Shown in pieces: positions 1-11,599 of a DNA stretch of 64,000 nt (the first letter of the stretch is position 1; the number at the start of each line of letters is the position of its first letter). The DNA comes from Pteria penguin. Its lineage: Eukaryota; Mollusca; Bivalvia; Pterioida; Pteriidae. The DNA is taken from contig CM068586.1 of assembly GCA_035048485.1 (NCBI GenBank), forward strand, positions 32,396,849-32,460,848, in the 5' to 3' direction. Below the pieces are notes generated by a model, which was not told the DNA's origin, ran no database searches, and saw only the letters and a list, made by a program, of their open reading frames with translations. The position numbers were made by a program, and so were the translations under genes.

Positions 1-1104
1 TCTTCTTAGTTTTAGAGTAATTTACTTCATTTGATGACTGAAAATTTAAAAAAAGTATATATTTCATGTTAGTACAAAAGCACTGAAAACTAGACTTATG
101 ATGCCCTCGGGTCCTATCAGTCCACCTGCAGTGACACCGGCCTAGTGGTTATAATTTTAGTGATAGCGAGAGTATTGATGACATTACACATTCTAAGATC
201 CGAATAATTTTCATCCAAATTTTTGTTATGGCATTCTTCTTTGTTATGATCAATATGAATTCCAATACATTTTACAGTATCTATATTTACCTTTATATCA
301 ATTATTCCAAGGAATTGTCCTTTCAACTTCCCTAGAAGAATGCATTCAGTTCAAGAAATATTGATTTTAGACCCTGCAATTTTACATAAATTTTTAACAG
401 TATCTCATGTATGTTGTAGTGAAGTAATATTTTAACAGTAACTGTAAGGTCATCTACATGATAATTATTTTTTATTTCTTTGTCCATATTTTTAAGTAAT
501 ATACCAAGAATTGATTTATAATATTCTAAATTTAGCGCCCATATTTTTGCAACGAACAAGTATAACATCCTTGAAACTGGAGAGTCGTGTCTTATTCTTG
601 GTTTCATTTCACATATCCATCCATTATTCTTCAACATCAAAATTGGTTTCGTATATAATATATTCATGCAGGTAACAAATTGTCCTCATATATTTAATTT
701 ATATAGAGTTTTAAATATAAAATTCCATTCGACAAAAATCGAAAGCTTTTTCAAAGTCTAAGAATAATAAAATACCATCCTCATTATTTTCTTCGCAATA
801 GTCATATACAACTAAAATTTTTCTAGCATTTTCACCTATATTTCTTCATTTTATATATGCAGTTTGTTCCATTCAAATAACTTTATTTAATATATTTTGT
901 AATATTTTAGCAAAACTAAATGCAATGATTTTATAATCTATGTTTTTTATGCTTAACGGTATGTAGATACTCAAAAATTTTCTGTACACTTTCCACGAGA
1001 TTAGTGATAAGATTGACAATCTTTGCGTAAACCATAATTCCTTTTGCTCAAAAATGTTAATAAGATTATCATAAAACAAGTGTTTTAAGGAGGAATTAAA
1101 CACT
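1..1104 (-). repeat. Left arm of inverted duplication (LINE plus nested retrozyme piece)
   Basis: Its reverse complement matches 52140-53243 with exactly equal length (1104 bp), no indels, and one substitution noticed (left 582, right 52662). The copy runs off the left edge of the window, so its true outer limit is unknown. Positions 1-148 correspond to the start of a retrozyme-like unit and 149-1104 to LINE reverse transcriptase. Because the nested insertion and the stop codons are shared, this is a copy of an already nested and already dead element, not an independent retrotransposition. Confidence 0.9.
149..1104 (-). pseudogene. LINE (non-LTR) reverse transcriptase relic, left copy
   Basis: Minus-strand frames spell parts of a non-LTR retrotransposon reverse transcriptase: a palm segment reading IDYKIIA, the motif-A block LDFEKAFD, a motif-B-like stretch around RIRHDSPVS and a motif-C block HVDD (family form YADD or FADD), followed by a GLKSIFLE stretch. 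These are split between frames by stop codons and frameshifts, so no functional protein is made. Clade assignment (CR1/L2-like) is tentative. The copy is identical to the right-hand copy except for one base seen, which changes the Cys of the motif-B-like block there to Ser here. Confidence 0.75.
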
Positions 1105-3668
1105 TGACTCCCGAATTCAATTTTCTTCATTTTTTCATAATTAGTATTTGAATATGATATCTACTAAATTGCAAAGTATGAAAAAAATTTATCCACACAG
1201 TTCTGAAAAATTTGACTTTGAATAAGCTCCCTCTGAGGCATATTTGGAGTTCCCTTGAAAGGTACTACAAGGTCAATTTAATATGTTTTAACTTTACCAA
1301 ATGTAAATATATATCAGAAACACAAATCAATATCAGAAAAGGAATAATTTTTTAGTAAAATTTCCAAGGAGAAATTGTTTTGAAAGAACTTATTTCAATA
1401 TCTGTGCTAGAAAGGTTTCAGTAAATATACAAAATCAGTAGAAAAAATCCCCTATTTTCTCCCCTAAAAACAGCATTTTACAAAAATCTGCAAATTCAAT
1501 TTTCAAGAAAAATTATATCTATAATCCTTAGTGTCCAATTGCACAACATTAAGAGTATGAAGAAAATTTATCCACAGGAATAGAAAATATGGTCACCAAA
1601 TCTTGACTATTTTGACATGTCAGAAATTGTCCAATTTGGGAATCGTCATATAAATATAAACATGAAACACATATAAACATTTAAAATTAATTTAATTTTA
1701 ATTAATTTTGAATGATAACAATATATCATATATTTCAACATATTTTATGATCAATTTCTAAATTGAAAAATTAAAAAAGAGGCCAGAGAAGGTCAAAATT
1801 GTTCACCAAAGTCACAATGTTACATATGAAAATGACCAAGACAAATGATGTCAAAATTGTAATGAAATGAAATTCTAGAATAAGATGTAATCTAAAATGT
1901 TTGAAATAGATCCCTATATATCACTTATGCATAAATAAAGAAAAATTGAAACAAAAGCAGAGAATATTTGGTGACAAACAATATTCTCAATTGTTGCACC
2001 ACCTACTGACAAATCTAGACTATAGTACAATCTTAACAAATTTTATCAGGTATGTGTTTTGAGGATTTATTATAAGAATGTAAAAGGTATTTCTGGCTTT
2101 GGTGGGCAAAATTAAACTAAAAGGCTACAATTTGAATTCCAATGTAACTATTCAAACAGTCATCAACTAACCTCTTTCCTTACCTTAATTAACCACTAGA
2201 AAAAACACAATACTTGATTCAATTTTTCAGATTTATTATGTCATTTATAATTACATTGTAAAAGACACTGATGTATAGTACATAATCTGCATATAAATTA
2301 ATAACCACCAAGGATATTGAAAAATGTGTCACTTTGATCTAACATATAATAACATCAAACTTCAACCATATGTGTTTGTGAAAATGACAGCCACCCCCCC
2401 CCCCCCTCTTTTAGAAAAAAGTCTGTAAAATGGTAAGAGATTTTCTTGGCCCAAAGCAAATACATATTAAGAAATATGAAAGCTCTTTCACCATTGAATA
2501 GTTATATGTTAATAAGTAAGGATACTGCTGGATTTTTTAAATTAACAGTAGATCAAAACCCAAAATCTAAGTCTCTGACTCTAAATTTGACCTTGACAAA
2601 GTCTTTCCACATGGAATTCACATTTGAAATATAAACCTCATCACCTATCATTCAGAAGTTATGGCACAGATCTACTTTTTGCAGTGAAAAAGAGAGACAG
2701 CTGACCGACTATTATATTAAAACTAATGTATATCCCACCATCTGAGATTGGGTGCATTAAAAGGTTAAATGTTTACAGATTGTTAACTGTAGGACCACAT
2801 ATAATCACTTTGACAATAGCTCGGTTGCACTCTGGTCTTCCATTTTGGTTAGCAAAACACAAATTCCATTCTCTTTATAATGCAGTCTCCTCCTGACAAG
2901 GAAATAATTTATTCAAAAGTAGATTAACCATGATCAGATTCCAGCTTAATCTGTAACTACCAACATCATTGTAACATGACCTGAAATAATACATTGCAAA
3001 GGATCTTAATTTAATTCAAGAAAAACAAATTTATATAACTTTTAAAATTTCCCTTTTTCAGTAACATGGTCCCAATCTCCCAAAGTTATTTGGATAAGAA
3101 TTAGTTATTTTTTAACAATAAATATGAAGTTAAAGAAATTGATAAAAGTTACATATTCTCAACTAAGGAGATTTAGTGCAAACACCTTTAAAATTCAGAA
3201 TCTGAATAAAAATCCCTTAGAATGTGATAAATGTCACAAAATGCTGCTGCTTTGAATATACAACAAATATGCATACTCAGTATAATTACTTGATTGATTA
3301 TTACTCTTGAAAGTTTTGATATACATGTAGTTTTAAGCAACCTTGGCAATCATAAAAAAAGTAATAAAATAAAAAGGACAGCCAATCACAGACATTGCCC
3401 TCTTGGCAGCTATCTTGGTTGATGGAGGGGTAAAAACACACAAAGTTAAAAGTAGTGCAGGGACTTTTATTTTGACACTTCAGAATAATATTGAAAGTGT
3501 GAAAGTCAACAGTCACAACTGTCACAAAACTGTGAATATAACTCACTCATGAAGCTTTTGGATTGTGTAAGAAAAACTTCAAATATGTTGGTATACTAAG
3601 AATGCCTTCATTAGCATTATAAAAATCAAAAGACATATAATAAAATATTTCAATGGAATTACAAGTAA
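1105..3668. other. Non-coding AT-rich stretch; no supported gene
   Basis: No gene is supportable. It lies between the two inverted-duplicated segments and has no clear counterpart in the corresponding right-hand interval (50809-52139), which is also shorter (1331 versus 2564 bp). A 13-base poly-C run sits at 2394-2406. The stretch near 2440-2660 reads like a dispersed bivalve-type repeat (ending in the words 'aagttatggcacagat'), recognised only from general familiarity. Confidence 0.5.
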
Positions 3669-3792
3669 GGCGTTACAGAATAAAAAAGGAAAATTTTTTT
3701 GTCCTTTTTCTGGGGATCAATATATACAGATGAATGAAAAGTATCAACTGTTCACCAACAGATAGGAGAATAATCCACCATCCATTCAGACC
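3669..3792 (-). repeat. Inverted-duplication segment flanking the left minisatellite
   Basis: The reverse complement matches 50685-50808 with scattered mismatches and small indels. The words cgttacagaataaaaaagg and aggtctgaatgga are shared. Identity is visibly lower than in the 1104-bp LINE arm, so the two duplicated segments have different ages or have been unequally homogenised. Confidence 0.75.
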
Positions 3793-4580
3793 TCCTGAAA
3801 GGGATAAGGGAATATAGATAGGGGAATATTCCTCCAACTAGTCAAGATTTAATCCAATATATAGGGGAATATTCCTCCATCTACATGTAGTATATAGATT
3901 TCATCAGATAGATAGGGGAATATTCCCCTATCTAGTCAAGAATTTATCAGATATATAGGGGAATGTTCCTCCATCAATACAGACTCCATCAGATAGATAG
4001 GGGAATATTCCTCCATCTAGTATGTACATTTCTTCAGACAGATAGGGGAATATTCCCCTATCTAGTCAAGAATTAAACAAATAGATAGAGGAATGTTCCT
4101 CCATCTATGCAGACTCTATCAGATAGATAGGGGAATATTCCCCCATCCATATAGACTCCATCAAATAGATAGGGGAATGTTCCTCTTTCTATATAGACTC
4201 CATCAGATAGATAGGGGAATATTCCCCCATCTTTACAGACTCTATCAGAGAAGATAGAGGAATGTTCCTCCATCTATTCAGACTTCATCAGATAGATAGG
4301 GGAATATTCCCCCATCTATACAGACTCTATCAGATAGATAGGGGAATATTCCCCTATCTATACAGACTCTATCAGAGAAGATAAGGAAATATTCCCCTAT
4401 CTAGTAAAGAATTTATCAAATAGATAGGGGAATATTCCCCCATCCATATAGACTCCATCAGATAGAGAGGGGAATGCTTCTCCATCTATATAGACTCCAT
4501 CAGATAGATGGGAGAATGTTCCTCCATCTATATAGACTCCATAAGAAATACAGGGGAATATTCCTCATTCATATGAAGTA
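3793..4580 (-). repeat. 42-bp minisatellite, left array
   Basis: Tandem units of about 42 bp, each with 'gatagatagggg' and usually the 14-base perfect palindrome GGGGAATATTCCCC, separated by 'agactccatca'. This is the reverse-complement version of the array at 49600-50660 and is shorter and more diverged. Because 42 is divisible by three, the array gives an open frame with a 14-residue period. That is a by-product of the repeat, not evidence for a gene. Confidence 0.9.
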
Positions 4581-5290
4581 TAGACCACATTAGATAGGTA
4601 ATATTGAGAATATAGGCTGCATTACAACATTTTCTAAATTTTCTCAAAGGTCAAGGTCTAAATAGAAGTTACACTAAAAGTTTTTGTACTCGTTGATAGA
4701 TCTACGAATCAAAATTCTTATATGGACTGTACTTATGTAGTAGAGAAGTTACGCTTATTTGAAAAAGAGCTGTCTAATCCATCGAATGCTGATGGCCTCA
4801 TTCATGTGAAAAGTAAGACATTAGCTCTTCTGGATATTTGTCCAAATGAGGTAAAGATAGAAATTTACTTTGTGACTTTGACTATAACCTAAATCCTCTG
4901 ACATATTTTTCTTTCTAAACATGGGGGCATCAGTGTTTCATAAATATGCTTTATTTTCAATGTTTGATCCCACTGGGTCACAGCTTGGTCACTTGAATTA
5001 TTGTTTTGTAATCTGGCTTTAGCAGTTTCCTGTTCTTATTTACAGTAAGGTGATAAATTGATAATCATGACACAAGGTTTTTAGGACATTTATGAAATTC
5101 CCTCTTTATAACCCCTCCCACACGGTAATCAGCACAACTGGGACAATGTCAATAACTGTAATATTGTTTTGGATGCAAGCTAGATATTTTTGAATTAAAA
5201 ATTATAATAAAGAAAATTTACTATCTAAATTTTAATATGAGACATGCTGATTTTTAATTTCAAATCCAAAACAAGGAAAAAATAACATAA
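4581..5290. other. Non-coding stretch, nothing recognised
   Basis: AT-rich single-copy-looking sequence between the minisatellite and the poly-A/poly-C tract. No coding frame, RNA gene or terminal repeat was recognised. Confidence 0.5.
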
Positions 5291-5419
5291 AAAAGATAAA
5301 AAATAGTAAAAAAAAAAAAAAAGGTACACCCCCCCCCTGTCTAAAAAAAAACACTCTAAAACACCCCCCCCCCCCCCAAATCACACAATAGAAACACCCC
5401 CCCCCCCTCAAAAAAACCC

Positions 5420-5451
<32 letters not shown>

Positions 5452-5520
5452 AAAAACAAACAAACAAAAAAAAAAAAAAAAAAAAAACAAAACAAAACAA
5501 GACAAAACACAAAACAAGAG
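5291..5520. repeat. Low-complexity A/C homopolymer tract
   Basis: Alternating long poly-A and poly-C runs. Open frames here on the minus strand encode only Phe, Cys and Gly runs and are not genes. Such tracts are prone to sequencing slippage. Confidence 0.95.
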
Positions 5521-6455
5521 AATACAAGCAAATTTAGAGAATTGTGGTCCCCCCTCCATTCAGGGTTCTATCAGTAAGGGTGCAGTGATATTGTCATGGT
5601 TGTACATGTCTACATGTATCTATAGTGCCATTGGGGACACACAAACCAAAATATCAAGGCCCCGTGTCTTATGCTTAAACAGTTACATTGAAGAAGATCA
5701 AAGGTCACAGTCAAAGGTCACATGATAAAAATTTTGGTACTAACGGAAAGGTATTGCAACTAGGAACACGGTTAAAAGTTATTACCAATTTTAAAGTTTT
5801 TGTGACAAACGGAAAGACACCAGACAGACGAAGGAGATTTAATGTCCCCACGTTTTCGCCAAAAAACGGTGGACAACAAGCAAGCCAACAATACAGTGAT
5901 ATATATTTTCTTTCAAATGAATTATAGAATGTACTGTGCGTCCGGATGCAAGTGTATTTATTACCGTTGCTTTTAAATTATTGTGTTTCTTAGCTACTAT
6001 GAAATACTGATAATGAGAATGAATACTTGTTCAAGTTCCTTACCGTTTTAATGATCCTCTCCTTTACTGCAAAACAAACGGCTTATTTCTTTAAATGGTC
6101 TACTTTCTATTGTGCATGCTTTTCTTTTAAATAAACAGAACAATCTAGTTAACTAATCTCATCAACGACATCGGGCAGATCGACCGCCAGCTGTGATAAA
6201 GATTTCATACTAAAATCTATTTACAACGCGCGGCGCCTATTCGGTTAATGTCTATGGAATGGGTGTGCAGTATTTAGGATATCTAGTACTCATGGCGTTG
6301 TTTTAGCATAGATAGTTCCCCGTATAGACCCCCCTTTAATAGTGAGACCCATGATAAGTTTCAAATTCATTTTTAATCCATAAAAAATAATAATTCTAAT
6401 AATAAAATATAGAGTTTGCCCATGTGATGTCACACTACTAGCATTAGCGGCCATG
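5521..6455. other. Non-coding stretch
   Basis: No supported gene. 5690-5880 contains repeated 'aaaggtcaca' words and a 'gacaccagacagacga' stretch that resembles intronic dispersed repeats common in bivalves. 6190-6250 is locally richer in CpG. Neither gives a supportable function. Confidence 0.4.
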
Positions 6456-6700
6456 TTGGAGTACAACTCTCGGACTTTTTCCATCTCTACCATGTAAACT
6501 TCATTAAATTTCTGAGAATTTAACTATTTATCAGGGTAGATTTCGGGACTTCAGTCTTAATTAATCAGTAAATATACTCAATGTGTTGAAATTTTTCTGT
6601 AAAACATTTAGATGTACAATGCGATTATTTCATAAAATTAAGTTAAATCAAGCAGTTTTATATGAGCATTGATGGATAAAGCCCGAGAGTTGTACTCCAA
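6456..6700. mobile_element. MITE-like element with 30-bp terminal inverted repeats
   Basis: The first 30 bases (6456-6485, beginning ttggagtacaactctcgg) are repeated as reverse complement at 6671-6700 with two mismatches, giving a 245-bp element with no internal gene. Flanks are ccatg on the left and tgagg on the right, so the target duplication is at most the dinucleotide TG and the superfamily cannot be decided. A short minus-strand open frame (6290-6493) crosses the left end and is not supported. Confidence 0.6.
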
Positions 6701-6750
6701 TGAGGGAGATAACTCTAGCTAATTTGAGGAAAATAGGGCTGTATGGGAAC

Positions 6751-7359
6751 ACTCTATATGTAGTAAATTTAAACCGTGCGGCGGCTTCGACTAGCCTACA
6801 AAACATGCCGCATATAACGTCACGCCACGGAGACAACCCTAAAAAGGTTGTTCCAATGACGTACATATATTACGGCATGCTTAGCAGACACCGGAAATGA
6901 AGTTATGAGAAAATGACGTAGTAAAAATAACCTCGCAACCTCACCTCCCCTTTTTTTTCTTTCTTTTATTATTATTATTATTATTTTATTATTTGAAATT
7001 GGTTGCACGTGGCTCTGTTCCGAGGTGGGGATATCACCAGCGGACGTCCATGTAGGTGCATATGTTATATATGTAGTAAATTTAAACCGTGCGGCGGCTT
7101 CGCCTAGCCTACAAAGCATGCCGCATATAACGTCACGCCACGGAGACAACCCTAAAAAGGTTGTTCCAATGACGTACATATATTACGGCATGCTTAGCAG
7201 ACACCGGAAATGTCCGCTGGTGACGAGGATGTGATATCCCCACCTCGGAACAGAGCCACGTGCAACCAATTTCAAATAATAAAATAATAATAATAATAAT
7301 AAAAGAAAGAAAAAAAGGGGGAGGGGAGTTTGAGAGGTTATTTTTACTACGTCATTTTC
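6751..7359. repeat. Nested foldback repeat (A-B-A-inverted B)
   Basis: Module A (6751-6899) is repeated directly at 7061-7210 with few changes. Module B (6909-7046) returns as its reverse complement at 7209-7359, with an extra 11 bases in the right copy. Module A is itself a foldback: agcatgccg...acgtca is answered by tgacgt...cggcatgct, with an inner ACAACC/GGTTGT stem. B contains a TTA/TAA microsatellite tract. A transcript would fold into long hairpins. Short open frames over module A exist in both copies only because A is duplicated. Confidence 0.8.
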
Positions 7360-7580
7360 TATATCGGGAATATTACATCCTAGTTTAGTTCAACACGGAG
7401 TGGGGTGGGGTGGGGGATCCAGTCTCTCCTAGAAAGGGTAAACAGCGCATTGTCGCACAAAAAGGAGGGGGGTTAGTTTGAGGTTATCTATACTACGTAA
7501 TTTTCACCGTAGGGAATATTACACCCCAGTTTAGTTCATCTAGGAGTATGGTGGACTGGCGGATCCAGTCTGGAAAAGCA
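7320..7580 (+). repeat. Imperfect tandem duplication, about 140 bp unit
   Basis: The block from 'gaggttatttttactacgt' to 'ggatccagtct' (about 7336-7433) is repeated with substitutions at about 7481-7571, sharing 'gggaatattaca', 'agtttagttca' and 'ggatccagtct'. It overlaps the right end of the foldback element and is probably part of the same composite repeat. Confidence 0.6.
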
Positions 7581-7606
7581 AGTGAACTTCTCTATATACA
7601 CCAATG

Positions 7607-7619
7607 AATGTGACCCAGA
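7607..7619 (+). repeat. Target-site duplication, left, of V-SINE
   Basis: aatgtgacccaga, matched with one mismatch by aatgtgatccaga at 7893-7905. The pair brackets the SINE body exactly. Confidence 0.8.
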
Positions 7620-7892
7620 AGCCGGCGTGGCCTAGTGGTATTGTGCCGGACTCCTAATCGGGAGGCCGGGGTTCGGGCCCCGCTCTGGTCATGCCGGTAT
7701 CTTGTCTTTCGGATGAGAGAGTAAAAACTGAGGCCCCGTGTCGTGGTATGCATGGCACGTTAAACATCCCTCACTACTTCGGGTGGGTCCGTTGCAAAGC
7801 TCAAAATTTGTATGCCCCGCATCAGGCAGATGCCGTCACCACATACGTGAAATATTAGTGGTGTGACGTAAAACAAAAATCAACAATCAATT
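7620..7892 (+). mobile_element. V-SINE (RUDI-like), tRNA-derived
   Basis: The 5' head is tRNA-like: an A-box 'gtggcctagtggt' near 7628 and a B-box 'gggttcgggcccc' near 7670 form an internal RNA polymerase III promoter. It is followed by the conserved V-SINE central word 'tttcggatgagag...ctgaggcccc' and a tail ending 'gtgacgtaaaacaa'. About 270 bp, flanked by a 13-bp target-site duplication. RUDI is the V-SINE family described as widespread in molluscs; the family name here is by resemblance. A second copy lies at 49266-49525 on the minus strand. Confidence 0.8.
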
Positions 7893-7905
7893 AATGTGAT
7901 CCAGA
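7893..7905 (+). repeat. Target-site duplication, right, of V-SINE
   Basis: aatgtgatccaga; partner of 7607-7619. Confidence 0.8.
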
Positions 7906-9106
7906 CAAATAGTACATAAGGTACATTACTGAAAATGCCATACCAAGATCTATGTAACTGCATCTGGGCATGATCCAGTCAAACCGCTCGTTATGGAGGT
8001 CGTGACCTCAAACCACTGGGACACAAAAATACCATCAGCGTGCACAACAGGCAATGAACCTCGAAAAGTAACTCCCCTACACCCTGAAGGAAATGAATAT
8101 GTCGAGAAATTAATAAAACCTTAACGAAGATAATTAAAGCCGCAAACATTGAAAGACAAAATAAAAATTACGCACAAGAACTTCACCATTTTCTGAGAAA
8201 TTACCGAACAACATCACAATTGAAACTTCACGCAGTAGAACGTCTTTTCTTCAGAAAAAAAAAATTAAAAGAAGCTACCTGTAATGTCGAAATTACCAAT
8301 CAAAAGTCCGCTACGAAATAAAGGTACGTCCGAAGAAGACACAGAAACCAGTGAGATATCGAGATTAGTGAAATGAAGTTCTTGATAGAAAATGTGAAAA
8401 GTCATATTCTATATCATGTAATATAAAATCATTGTCAAAATTTCTGTTTGAAATGACAAAGTATTTTTAATACGATCACATATTAATTTATTCATTAATG
8501 ATACCGATTCATTTTGTACATATATCCAGAGACATAGGCTAGTTGAAAGCAGTCTAGGTCTCTTATATATCGTATTTGATCTAAATTTTCATGCAGTCAA
8601 CTGTCATGTTAATCTTGTGTCAGTATTAATTGCTTTACAGAGATTCGGACATCGTGAACTTTAACACTTGTAGTTTTATACTGCTGTCTTATCTTCCGTT
8701 TAGATTAGCTGAAACGTGCATACACTTTCTATGACATTTAATTTAGAGATCAATCGAGAGACTCGTTACACTTTGTAAACGCACGTTATATTCTAAGATA
8801 ATTGGCTAAATTGCTTCACTTTATCTGTGAGTATCGAGATCGAGACAGTGAACTTTTCACATTAACTGCGAACTTTATATGTCGTCGACACTAATCTATA
8901 TATTTCCGAATATTTTCATGATATCTTATTTCATTTTAAGTAATCATAACTTTTCAACAAACAAAGAAATGTTAGATGCAATATCCAAATATATTAGTCA
9001 CGTGATTCTGTACCAATTTATTTGTAATGCATACCTACGTGTTGGTCAGTCTACCAGCTAGCGTGTACCTCAGAGCAGCTTACGTACTATGAGTCTATGT
9101 ACATAT
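7906..9106. other. Non-coding stretch, nothing recognised
   Basis: AT-rich DNA with no supportable gene. The short open frame at 8879-9061 has no recognisable domain. Confidence 0.5.
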
Positions 9107-9188
9107 GTTACACCAATGTTTAATACATTTAGTATTTTAAACATTATTATAACAATCTAATACTAAATGTTTTAAACATTAGTGTAAC
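9107..9188. repeat. Imperfect 28-bp inverted repeat
   Basis: Arms 9107-9134 (starts gttacaccaatgtt) and 9161-9188 (ends aacattagtgtaac) are reverse complements with two to three mismatches around a 26-base spacer. It could be a tiny foldback or MITE remnant. No target duplication was recognised. Confidence 0.6.
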
Positions 9189-9562
9189 ACAAATGTTGAT
9201 AGATATAGAAACTAAACTATATATTGTATATAGCAATATTACAGAAACTATTTTTTTATCAATGTACCTACTTGGGAAACATTTGTCTACAGCACTGTCT
9301 GCATTTAATAAGATAATTAACTTGGAGCAAACTTACAAAAATTCTTTCTATCGATGTCAACGTGACAAAACACATTGTAGATGAGTACAAAATTGTTACT
9401 CTTAGAATCTTTAAGATATTGATGAATCGTAGTAGGTATGAAGAACTCAAGTTTCCCTACATATGTTGCTGTTCAACCAGATTTGTCAAGGAGTGGATCC
9501 AAGGGGGGGGGGGGGACAAATACTTCAGAGTGTACCCTGTCGTGAAAGACTTGTCAAACTCG

Positions 9563-9565
<3 letters not shown>

Positions 9566-9595
<30 letters not shown>
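9566..9595 (+). repeat. (CA)15 microsatellite
   Basis: Perfect dinucleotide run, preceded at about 9503-9515 by a 13-base poly-G run. Confidence 0.97.
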
Positions 9596-9596
<1 letters not shown>

Positions 9597-11156
9597 TTAT
9601 ATATACATCATTTTTGTTAAATGCTTTATTTATAAATCATTTCAATCTTACCTACTGTGTTTTTTTGCTGTGTTTAAATCAAGTGAAAAAATTATTTAAT
9701 ACTTGCAAATAATCATTTAAAATTAATACCTAATATGCGTTTATTTAATAATTGCAAAGTAACTGGAAATACGTGCTAATACAAGTAGGCGGGTGTAATA
9801 ATAAAAATTGACCCCGTTATCAATGTTAAAAACTGACCAATAAGTCAATTTTCAATGCTAAATTTGTTTCAAAAGTCATTGAAAATTGACACGCGCCGTT
9901 AAATTTTGACTCCCCATGGGATAATTTTTCAACGATTTTTAAATTTAATTTTATGTTTATTATAACCTTGATAACTGAGTTTGGACATAAGGAATGTCTC
10001 TCACCATTCCTTCTCATTTCCCCTTCCATATAACCTTTGCCTCCTCCTTCTCTAACGGGGGAAATCGGGCTTCGCAATAGGTGCATATTGTCAAACGTTT
10101 ATACATAGTGGTTGTAGATCAGCTCTTCAATGTTTTATGTTGTTTGGATTTCCAAAGTTTTGGTCTTTAACATCAATGAAGAGACATTAGTTGTAGATAT
10201 GCGCATCCGGTGCACTAAATTATAACGTATGCATGTATGTTATGATATTTAGTTCCCTCATTTGCACTTTTTCCTAAAATAGATTTCCCCTGTAAAGGAT
10301 ATTCTTGTTTAGATTTCCCATCTTACAAGATACCATCATAACCCCTACTCCATAATGAGGGGGCGTGCAGGCCTGGTTTAATTTCATAATAAAACTTTTA
10401 ACTTTAAATAAAAAAAAAAGAGAAATGGGGCACATGTACATGATGAAAAGGGCGTTATAGAATTTTGCTCACAATTTAAGTCTTGAATTTCTTTCATCAA
10501 AAATTTCAATTGAAATTTATCTTATTTGAGTACGTATATTCATAGAACAGAACGTTTCAAAGACAACTATGTAGTGTTGTTATCATATTTTTTTTTTTAC
10601 AAAACATTATATTACCTATAAAATATTACAGAATTCCAACTGGGAAAAAGTAGATATATACATGGGGTCAAGATATGTGGTTTGGGGGTGAATTTATACT
10701 CGAATTGCATTTCTTAAATGGCAGTATTGTCCTATAAAATACTACAATTTATAAGGATGAAATTGAAATATTCAAAATGACTACTAAGTACTCCTTAAAG
10801 AGGAGTTTGAAACCTTTTTCATATTGAGGCATTAATTAATGTTGAAATATGAACACCCCTCCCTATAAAGTATCATTTCTCATAGACAACACCAGTTGTT
10901 GATTTAAAATTCGCTTAGTACACTGTTTGATCATATTTTCAGTGGTAGATTTAAGGACAACCCCGGCGCTCCCCTCTTATATTCGTATAGGTTATATATC
11001 CGTTGGAATTAGTTAACTCCATTTTCCAATTCAACTATGCGTTGAGACTTTTACTAGAACGCTGTCCCCGCGGAATTCATTTCCGTAATAACTGACAACA
11101 CCGAAGCAGTTCTGAAGTTTATACCTATGTTTTGATATCCGATCATGAAACGAGGA
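9596..11156. other. Non-coding stretch left of the satellite array
   Basis: No gene recognised. 10170-10235 contains a decayed hammerhead/retrozyme word (listed separately). 10935-10965 ('cagtggtagatttaagg') resembles one end of a hAT-type MITE without a partner. 9790-9910 has repeated 'aaaattgac' words typical of a dispersed element but without defined ends. Confidence 0.45.
10172..10230 (+). repeat. Decayed retrozyme/hammerhead-like fragment
   Basis: The words 'atcaatgaagagacattagt' and 'atgcgcatccggtgcacta' line up with the hammerhead segment at 55113-55156. The catalytic core is broken: the first core base C is A, and the GAAA box is altered. It is a relic of the same repeat family. Confidence 0.5.
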
Positions 11157-11599
11157 GGTCAAAGCATAGTAATTCCATTTCCCATAGGGTCCCATGTTAA
11201 ATTACCGAACTTCCAGCAAGATTTACACAACATCCTACATTTTAGCTATATATAATCCACATATCAAAATGTTTGTCAGACCCTCCTCTATCAGAATTTT
11301 AACAGTTTACCATAGCTTATCCACCTTAATGTCGAGAAAATCGTGCTGGAAGGGGGATACCCCCCAAAATTGGCCAAAATTCAGATGTAAACAACCACCC
11401 CTTTTTAGGGCATTAAATTTTTACACTAGCGAAATGAGATAAAAATTCATGATTTTACAGCAGAATCAATCTTTATTTATACATAGATCAACTAATTTCA
11501 TCCAATCACAGCTCCTAATACATTGAAATAGTAGTCCCTCTCTCCCTACACCACATCAGCCAATCACGGCTCTCGTTAATTACCTTTCTTTGACCTATA

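Noticed and set aside
5232..5559. Phe/Cys/Gly-rich open frames with apparent membrane character
   Set aside because: Pure translation of poly-A/poly-C low-complexity DNA.
6700..7234. Related open frames of 66-119 codons on both strands
   Set aside because: They arise from the duplicated, self-complementary foldback module; both strands give similar peptides because the DNA is palindromic.
7636..7690. Functional tRNA genes at the SINE heads (also 47141-47215 and 49450-49525)
   Set aside because: A and B boxes are present, but acceptor stems do not pair and each is followed directly by SINE body sequence, so these are tRNA-derived heads and not tRNA genes.
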